A stretch of DNA of 64,000 nt from Charina bottae (taxonomy: Eukaryota > Chordata > Lepidosauria > Squamata > Charinaidae), in assembly GCA_023362775.1 (NCBI GenBank), contig JALMGJ010000003.1, forward strand, positions 181,447,725 to 181,511,724. Direction: 5' to 3'. Under the pieces are notes generated by a model that did no database searches, had not been told where the DNA came from, and worked only from the letters and a program-made list of their open reading frames with translations. Position 1 is the first letter of the stretch. Every line of letters begins with the position of its first letter. A program made the position numbers and the translations under genes. Positions 56,311-64,000 of the stretch are shown here, piece after piece.

Positions 56311-58836
56311 GCATAGTGTAAGCTCTTGCTTCAGTGTTTATATAAATTCAAAGAAATTTGAATTCATTTATAGTACACCTCTATATCAACACAAATGTAC
56401 AAAATAAGATGGCAGACATTTTATCACTATTGTTTCTCTACCTTCTATTTCAGAATTTCAGATAATATTTACTACAAGGCAACCAGGGCAGTTTTAATTT
56501 GTCATTAAGATATGCAAAGATGCAATGTGTTCCTCATTCATATTTCTCTGTCTTCCACACAAAGACTGAGAAATCTATGGTCTAGAGGGCAGGTCCAGGA
56601 GAAGATGAGAAGGAAAAACAGGAAGCATCTGTACATTCTCATGGACTGATGCATGAAACACAAGATTTCTATCCCAGAGCAAATAAGAATTGTCCTTTAA
56701 AAATCTTCACAGTATTCATTAATGCTGTGCCTCTTTATTTTCAAAGACAGGAGAAAAGTCTGCCTTTCACCCCAGCAGGGTGGACATGCTTGTCTGATAA
56801 CATTTTAACTGCCCTATTTTAGTCAGATACAGGTTCTCTATCAATTTTCCAATATATTGTCTTCTTGTTTAGTTTGTCATAAGTGGATCATCTGGTGACA
56901 CATTTTTATTTATAAGCACAAAAAGAATAGTATATGGTAGTAAATGTAACTAATTTTTATTTATGTGTGCATCTGTGTATGCATGTATTACATAATTGCC
57001 AGAAGCCACAATCTAAAAAGGGCAGGGTCACGACAAAAACATGCACATATTAATTAAATTTATAATTATTGATTAAAATTAACTGCTTGTAAAATAAAAT
57101 AACCAATTTATAAAATTAATTGATCCCCAGTAACTATATGCCACCCATTTCTCTCTCACAGACAGTTTCATGCAGTGAAATAGGAAAGCACACACGTGCA
57201 TTCCTGTCCCTCTCAGGATAAAGTTGTGAAAAACTGTAGTAGGAATGTACAAAAATGGGAAGCAGGGAACAAAACTGAATGGAGATTAGGCAAGGGGAAG
57301 AAGAAACTCAACAGGAATAAAAATTTAGACATTACATATAGAATTAAAAAATCACTCTGCAAATATCCCATGCCAAACAATAGTTAATCTTTAAAAGCAG
57401 CAGTCACACTTTTCAGCAGTGATGTCTGTAGCTATTTAAATCTCCTGTTTATTCCCTTGTTTTCAACAATGCTTTCTATTTTTTCCCCAAGTCACAGAAA
57501 CATTATTTGCGAGGGAGGGATTTTATCTTCCTATCAAACAAACTGAGGTTTCAAGTCTGCTTGTGAGGCTGACTGAAGGAAAAAAAAGAGCTTTTGTAAT
57601 CAGGCTGTAAAAGTGACGGGGGCCGGGCTCAGGTGGGGTGGATTGAGGCAGTGAGTTTGCAATTGGCTAGTTGTGTTGAGAAACTATCTACAGTATTAAA
57701 AAAAATCAGGATTTACACTATAACCACATTCATTCTGAGATTATATTGCTTCCAAAACATACAGAAAAGAACTAAAATTGTGGTGGAGAAACACTAGTAT
57801 TAACATGTTGAGAGAATGTGGGCAGTGGTGGGAAAATATGGCCACCCTGAGGTGTCATAAACAACACTGCCTGCTTGCATATGTCACACATATTGTATGG
57901 CTGGAACACAGTGAAATGCATATACCAAAAAGTGTTAGATTCCCTTAGCTGGTGGGAAGTAAGTGGGATTTTTTTTTTTGGCTGACAGCACTGTGAGCTT
58001 TGTGCTGGAAGCACTGAGAGTATAAAGTATATGACCTGTCCAAGGGTTTTTCTGCCCTGCCTGCAACGGCTCGGGGTTCTGAATGGACTTACCACTTATC
58101 ACATCTGATTGGTGGATTCCCCTGCTTATTTACCTCTCCCACCTGTGCCGGAAAAGCAAGCACCAATTAAATGGATCTGTAAGAATTTTTAGCTAACAGA
58201 TCTTTGAGGACATGTAGTTTACATTGATAGACCTTTTGTATGAGCCCCCCCTCCATTGTCTCCCCCTTGTAGTTGACACCTTCCTGTCTGATAGACTGGT
58301 TTAAAAAAAGAGTTTTAGCACTCTTTCTATCACACGGGCTAGAAGGGTAAACTGGCAGAAATCTTGCCAATTTCATCTGGTTAAAAAAGGGGCTTGGAAA
58401 GTCTTTTTACTCTTCCATCATTTTTTTAAAAGCTCCATCACTGAAACAAATAAAAGAGCTACAGGCAGCCTGCCAGTTGAAAACAAAATGGAGGACAGCA
58501 ACCAGTGGGGGGGGGGGGGAGAGTGTTCCTGCCACAATGCACAGAAACCAGGTAGAATGGAGGTGTTGCCTATAATAAAATAAAATGCAAAAGGTGAACC
58601 AGACAGCCTCACTTGTGCTGGCACAAGTTGGAAGGTCCAACTTTTGATGTGTAATAGGAAATGCTGGGTGGAGGCTGTCTTCCCAGTGAGCTGGGCACAG
58701 GTAGAAGATGACACTGTGCTTTCATATCTTCATGAACTAGTTAGTGGCTCAAACTGATGCTAGGGCAATCTGCTTGTGCAGATCACCCCCATGTTCATTA
58801 TGACTTTGAACTTCTTCACTATGTTCTTTGACTCAC
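56311..58836. other. Intergenic, no recognisable gene
   Basis: Contains a G homopolymer near 58507-58520 and short open frames of unknown or no meaning. No confident repeat seen. Confidence 0.4.
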
Positions 58837-58851
58837 TTAACATATAATTGT

Positions 58852-59475
58852 CGATGAAGGTTCTCAGTCATCCAGGTGGAATTGTCTGTAGCTTGAATCA
58901 TGTCAACTGGATTTCTATTTTCTCAGTGGAAACGTTTCGCTCCTTATCCAAGAAGCTTCTTCAGTCTGAGCAAAGTTTGTAAGGGAATCCTTAAATATGT
59001 TTCTAGGGTGGCTGTGTGACCTTACACCTGGGGCTAGGTCATGGTTATTTTGAGATGTTTATTTCTAAGTCCCTTTATCATCCAAAGGAGGATCGTTAAG
59101 ATTACCTTGCCGTTGTTGAGATTGCGAAATGGTCTTAATCTTCCTAGGCACAGAAGACAAAGCAGGAAGGAAAATCTTTCCCCTATTTTCCTTCCTGCTT
59201 TGTCTTCTGTGCCTAGGAAGATTAAGACCATTTCGCAATCTCAACAGTAGCATGGTAATCTTAACGATCCTCCTTTAGATGATAAAGGGACTTAGAAATA
59301 AACATCTCAAAATAACCATGACCTAGCCCCAGGTGCAAGGTCACACAGCCACCCTAGAAACATATTTAAGGATTCCCTTACAAACTTTGCTCAGACTGAA
59401 GAAGCTTCTTGGATAAGGAGCGAAACGTTTCCACTGAGAAAATAGAAATCCAGTTGACATGATTCAAGCTACAGA
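58852..59475 (-). mobile_element. Fold-back (inverted-dimer) element, copy 3
   Basis: 624-bp element with perfect 15-bp duplications ttaacatataattgt at 58837-58851 and 59476-59490. It has the same two long inverted arms as 6394-7007, meeting near 59185, but the extra tail (gatgaaggttctcagtcatc...) is on the left, so it is inserted in the opposite orientation. Open frames inside are mirror images of each other and are not genes. Confidence 0.92.
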
Positions 59476-59910
59476 TTAACATATAATTGTACTCCAAATC
59501 AGGATTAAAGAGCATTTTAGCCTGGGAATTTAATGAAGGATAGACCTGGAAACAAATGGTCATTACAGTTAACAAAAGTCTCACTAAGAAATTTCTAAAA
59601 CTAAATGATACATAACTTTGCAGAACACGCTAAGTAGATAAACCCATAGCTTAAGACTATTTTATTTCATAAATATATTATTAGCTTGGTCCATAAACAA
59701 GTTAAATATTTAAGCTGATTTGGTAGAATTAAAGTTGTACATTTAATTGAGTTTAAGTCCAAATAATTGGGTTTCATTGATAGGACTTAGGTGGAACTGT
59801 TTTGGATTAAATCTGACTAGTTCATATGAACTGTTTCATGGGTCACACTCTTTTAGAAAAATGTGAAGGAGAAAATTGAAATAAACATAAGCTTGCTGAA
59901 TTGTCATATA

Positions 59911-60266
59911 AAGTCCTAAACGACTGCCCTGTTTAGCGACCATTTGAAGTTACGACGGCACTGAAAAAGTGACTTTACGACTGGTCCTTGAACTTACAGC
60001 CATTACAGCATCCCTGCAATCACGTGATTGCCATTTGCATGCTTCACAGCTGGCTTCCTATAAGCAGAGTCAATGGAGAAGCCGGCAGTGAAGTTGTAAG
60101 TTGCAGTCATGCAATGTCTCACTTAATGACCACAGGTGATTCACTTAACAACTGCAGTGGAACTGACGTAATTCTGGCACGGTCACATGGTGTTTCACTT
60201 AACGACCGCATCACTTAGCAACAGAGTTGCCGGTCCCAATTGTGGTCGTTAAATGAGGACTACCTG
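59911..60266. mobile_element. MITE-like element, caggtagtcctca family, left end damaged
   Basis: Right end aaatgaggactacctg followed by ta; interior phrases cttaacgaccgcatcac and gtcacatggtg; left end reads aagtcctaaacgac. Same family as 1983-2514. Confidence 0.65.
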
Positions 60267-60703
60267 TATACAAAGGAAAGAAATAGTATTGCCTTGGGTA
60301 GCTGCATAAATGAAGCTCTGTGAATTATTTTCTTATCAGTATACTTACTGATGTAATAATAGAATTTTAACACAGTGAATGAATTTAAAATAAGAGCATT
60401 AAAATATAAAGTTGCCTTCCCTTTTAAAACCTTCATTTTTTATTGTTTTTAGGATATTCAAATGACAGATATTCAGTGGATTTGAAATATTCATGTACTG
60501 GAGATGCAGATCTCTCCTAAGTGTTCCCTATCAGATGGTGAGTTGCTTCATTCTGAATAAATGGCTTCAAATTCAGCCTGTTGAATAATCTAAACACAAA
60601 ATAAAAGCATTTGCTGAGAAGAAATTGCACATTTTAAGTACTCTATAATGTTTGTATTTTTATTCTCTTTTGAGGGCTTGCAGTTAAAATCTCCTTTGAT
60701 TTC

Positions 60704-61515
60704 TTTCTATCATTTATGGTGGTCATGTAAAAAAACTAAAAAATATTGGGAAAAAATTCATTGTTGTATATGTAAAATTGTAGAAACCAATATCGAAAAA
60801 AACCCAGAATTCTACTTATTGGGCCTCATGGACATAAAAATAAACAAGGACTGTAAAAAACTATTACAGCAATTGATCACAGCAGCAAGGATAATTTTTG
60901 CGAAACACTGGAAAGAAGAACATATTCCGTCAACAGAGGAATGGATTATCAAAGCAATGGAACTAGCACAAATGGACAAATTAACGAACTTATTAAAATG
61001 TAAAGAAACTGGAAATTATGAACAAATTTGGAATCCCTTTTTAAAATTTATACAAAAGGACTATAATATAAAAATATTTCCGTAAGAGTGGAAAAACAGA
61101 AGGGGAAAATATTGTATAGAAAATAAATAAATGTTAAATATATATGAAGAAATTATTAAAAAGTGGAATATTAGAATGTTAAAAACAATTACATGGGAAA
61201 AAGAAGAAAATGAATTAGATAACGAGAAAAATATAAATTATAAATACTATAATGAAAAATGAAAGATTAAATATTAAAGGGATAGATAGATATAAGAAAA
61301 ATAGTGTTATTTAATATATGGTAAAAAGGTTTCTTCGCAAAAGAAACAGGAAGTCTTTTTTAAATTAATTGTTTTTTATGTAATTATGTAATGTTATTGT
61401 CAAACAGTTGAGTGTAAATGTGTTATATATGTGTTGTATATGTGTTGTATTTCTTTGTAAATGTATTTATGTGTAAATAAAGTTATAGTTTTCTAAAAAA
61501 AAATAAAAACAAAAA
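60704..61515 (+). mobile_element. 5'-truncated L1 LINE
   Basis: 812-bp insertion flanked by perfect 18-bp repeats (aaaatctcctttgatttc at 60686-60703 and 61516-61533). It encodes the last 120 or so residues of L1 ORF2 (YHLWWSCKKTKKYWEKI, AARIIFAKHWKEEHIPSTEEW, KAMELAQMDKLTNLLK) up to the stop near 61085. It ends with an A-rich tail. Its open start comes from flanking DNA. Confidence 0.88.
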
Positions 61516-61533
61516 AAAATCTCCTTTGATTTC

Positions 61534-62221
61534 ATTGATACGTTATTTCTCTCTTCTACTTGAGGATGTCAGACCTCTAGTCAGTCTTAAGCCAGCTAAG
61601 CTATTGTATGAGCAAACCATCTGCCATAAGTATCACCATGCTACTACTAATTACCAGAGCAGTTGAAGCAGCACCTGATCAGGCTTATTTGTGGAAAAAA
61701 AAAGTATGCTAGTGCTAGAACTCCTGATAAGGAGCTATTTGAAATGTTTTGACCACTCAAACATTAATCATACAGTTCCATTGCACTCAACAATACCTAG
61801 TTTTGCCAGAAGCCAGCAATTTGCTGTAATATGACTTTCAGTTTTCTTATAGTAATTGTATTAAAAATTACAATTAAAAAGATAAAAACTAATGCAAACT
61901 AAAAGAATAAAAAGAAACAATAGAAAGTGCAGAAAAGAAAAAAACAGAAAGAAAAATAGAAAAGAAAAAATAAGAATATAGTAAAGAAAAAAAGAGAAAT
62001 ATATAAAGAAATGACTTCCACTCTTATCACAACAAGTATAAACAATTTTAGTAATTTATCGCCTTCTCTTAAAATACAACAAATGATCTCTTCTTCCCAT
62101 ATCTCATCTTTTATCTATAGATAAATCCTTAAAGCCTCATCATTCAGTCCTGGTCTGCAAAAGTCCATTAAGGGTCACAACATATCTATTTTTATCTTGA
62201 TCAAATAAACCAACTGTCCTG
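61534..62221. other. Intergenic, A-rich stretch
   Basis: No gene. A purine-rich aaagaaaaaaa tract lies at about 61915-62010. Confidence 0.4.
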
Positions 62222-63006
62222 TGTAGGTGCAGAAATAACACGCCGAGGCTTGGAATCTAGTCTCTAGTGCAGAGCTTTCCAAACTGTGTGTCGCGACACA
62301 AAAGTGTGTCGCCACACACAGCGTGGTGTGTCGCCACACCACCCAGAAGCGGCGGCGCGCGTGTGCACCGCGGCCGCCCTGCATGCGCGCGCCGCCGCAC
62401 GTGCCCCACGCCGCCGCACGTCCCCCGTGCCGCCACCGTGCGCACGCCGCCGCACGCCCCCCTGTGCCGTCGCCATGCGCGCACGCCGCCGCACGCCCCC
62501 CGTGCCGTCGCCGTGCGCGCGCGCGCTGCCGCTGCCGCTGGTGTGTCACCAGCGGCAGCACTTTGGAAAGCCCTGTTCTAGTGTTTATTGCTTCCTACAT
62601 ACAGAATCCTGCTAAACTGATAGGGCTCGAAGAATCCCAGAGACATGAGTCCAATCTAGGGCGGAGCTTTCTGGAGGCGTTTGGGAAATAAGGCCAGGCC
62701 CTCTGAGCTTCGTGCTCGCTTCCCTCCCATGAGTAAGCTCCCCCCACCGCTCTCCTGTGTCTCCCTGACACCACCACCCTCTCCAGAAAAACACTCCATA
62801 GCAACCCCCTCCCCTCCTTCGTCCTTGGTGTCAGGCACAGTCCCGTGGGAAGCCGACTCCATCTCCTCCTCTTCCTGAGAACTGGGCAGAGGAGGGAAGT
62901 CTTCCAAGGAAGGAATTTCAGGGGAGGAATCATCACTGTCTGTTTGATCAGATAACATCTCAGGCACAGCTGGCGGCATCTGAAAAACAGCTAGAGGGTT
63001 AGTACA
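62222..63006 (-). mobile_element. Gypsy LTR (3' LTR, - strand) split by a hAT MITE
   Basis: On the minus strand it starts TGTACTAACC right after a purine tract and ends CACCTACA, so the ends form the usual TG...CA with tgta/taca symmetry. An aataaa (minus strand, near 62588-62593) would be the polyadenylation signal. Without hAT copy J and one 8-bp duplication the LTR is about 471 bp. A 107-codon acidic frame inside it is probably incidental. Confidence 0.7.
62270..62575 (-). mobile_element. hAT-type MITE copy J inside the gypsy LTR
   Basis: 306-bp element starting cagagctttccaaactgtgt and ending ctttggaaagccctg. The flanking 8-mers are ctctagtg (62262-62269) and ttctagtg (62576-62583), 7 of 8 matching. 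The interior is a tandem array of about 40-bp GC-rich units (cgccgccgcacg...) at roughly 62385-62520. Confidence 0.9.
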
Positions 63007-64000
63007 GCTTTCCCCCCCTCCCGCCTGGGAACTGCAACCCAGAAGTGGACGGGCGAGAATCCACCTCCGCCCCCCTCGTTGGCCCCTGTTCTTGGAGTTG
63101 AGGCGGATGCTGGCAACTTACGAACACCTCAGGCTGGCCGGCTTTGTCGTTTTCAGCCAAGGGATGTAGCTCTGGCAGTCGAGGTGGTCGTGGCTTGTGA
63201 GGGAAAAGCTGATGAAATTTGTGAACTAGCAAAGGGGCATGCACATCCTTGGCATTTTCCCAGGAGCGCTCCATTTGAGAATACCCCTTCCAGTGTATTA
63301 AATACTGAATTCCTCTGCCCTTCCGTCTGGAATCCAAGATTTCTTGCACTTCATATTCCGGTTCCCCTTTGACAAGTACCGGAGGTGGGGTGGTGGTATG
63401 TGAATGCAAGGCGCTTGGAGGGAAATCTTTGACTAACAATGACTTGTGAAACACTGGGTGGATCTTCATGGAGTGTGGAAGCTGCAAACGATAAGCCACA
63501 GGGTTTATCTGCTGTAACACTGGGAAAGGGCCGATGAACTTGAGTCCAATTTCTTGCAAGGCCTGCTAGATGGCAAAAACTTGGTGGAGAGACAGACCTT
63601 GCCTCCCACTGCAATCGGAGGCCCTTCTTGCCTGTGTGCATCTGCATTCCTTTTATAGGCTGCTTTCGTCATATCAAGCTGCTCCTTTAACAGCTGATGG
63701 GCCACCTGCCTTTCTGCCAGGAAATCAGTGGCTGCAGGGACAGCTGTTTGTTGGGAGGAGAGAGGCAACACTCTCGGGTTCGTGCCATAGAGTGCCTGGA
63801 AAGGGAACATCTTGGTCGAGGAATGTACTGAATTGTTGTAAGCAAATTCTGCCATGGGGAGCAGGTCTGGCCAATTGTCCTGGCGATAGTTAATGTAACA
63901 TCTGAGATATTGCTGCAATAATTGGTTAGTTTTCTCAGCTTCTCCATTAGAAGCCGGATGGCTCGCAGAGGATAAGTGTATTTTGACCCCCAATTTCTGA
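62999..64000 (-). pseudogene. Ty3/gypsy chromovirus pol, integrase and chromodomain, frameshifted
   Basis: C-terminal part of a gypsy polyprotein entering from the right window edge. The upstream frame (63993-63505) carries the end of the integrase core (SSASHPASNGEAEKTNQLLQ, LPMAEFAYNNSVHSST) and the following domain. The downstream frame (63559-62999) carries FIGPFPVLQQINPVAYRLQL and a chromodomain (EYEVQEILDSRRKGRGIQYL, IHWKGYS, then ERSWENAKDV). These two frames are out of register by one base around 63540-63560, so the protein is broken. The stop codon lies a few bases inside the LTR. Chromodomains at this position define the chromovirus branch and are thought to guide integration to marked chromatin. 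Confidence 0.92.
63007..63025 (-). other. Polypurine tract of the gypsy element
   Basis: On the minus strand a purine run (gggaggggggg then aaagc) lies directly upstream of the LTR start TGTACT. That is the position and composition expected for plus-strand priming in reverse transcription. Confidence 0.65.

Noticed and set aside
62656..62979. 107-codon acidic frame (MPPAVPEML...)
   Set aside because: Lies wholly inside the gypsy LTR, downstream of the pol stop; no family recognised. Probably incidental.

Overview
The window is vertebrate nuclear DNA, AT-rich and crowded with interspersed repeats. The repeat set points to a squamate reptile (lizard or snake): BovB/RTE LINEs, tRNA-derived SINEs whose ends resemble the BovB tail, CR1- and L2-like LINEs, an L1 remnant, a chromodomain-bearing Ty3/gypsy element and many hAT-type MITEs. 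I cannot name the species.

Two host genes are recognisable, both by protein similarity joined to canonical splice sites. The 3' end of VAPA (+ strand) occupies the left: a candidate in-frame alternative exon (3373-3501), a penultimate coding exon (7320-7496) and the last coding exon (8246-8401), followed by a repeat-poor stretch that probably holds a long 3' UTR. The entire coding sequence of APCDD1 (- strand) is present in five exons (51717-51660, 41503-41326, 39537-39006, 26002-25681, 19524-19073). They join in phase to a predicted 513-residue protein. Its promoter lies in a CpG-rich island at about 51900-52580. The two genes converge tail to tail with about 10.7 kb between their stop codons. 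VAPA encodes an ER tail-anchored contact-site protein and APCDD1 a surface Wnt inhibitor; no functional cooperation is implied.

Layout: 1-3.3 kb, VAPA intron with L2-like LINE, CR1 fragment, fold-back element, SINE and MITE; 3.4-8.4 kb, VAPA exons with SINEs, two hAT MITEs and a 614-bp fold-back element; 8.4-19 kb, VAPA 3' UTR and intergenic DNA; 19-26 kb, APCDD1 exons 5 and 4 separated by an intact Tc1 transposon; 26-39 kb, intron 3 with a near-intact BovB nested in an older LINE tail; 39-41.5 kb, exons 3 and 2 with a long polypurine microsatellite; 41.5-51.7 kb, intron 1; 52.6-64 kb, upstream DNA with a possible solo LTR, LINE fragments, a third fold-back element, an L1 end and a gypsy element cut by the window edge.

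The most striking content is mobile. (1) A hAT-type MITE family is present in ten copies, nine with recognisable 8-bp target duplications; ends are conserved and interiors are GC-rich and very different. (2) Three inverted-dimer fold-back elements each have 15-16 bp target duplications. (3) An apparently intact Tc1 element has 199-bp terminal repeats differing at only two positions.
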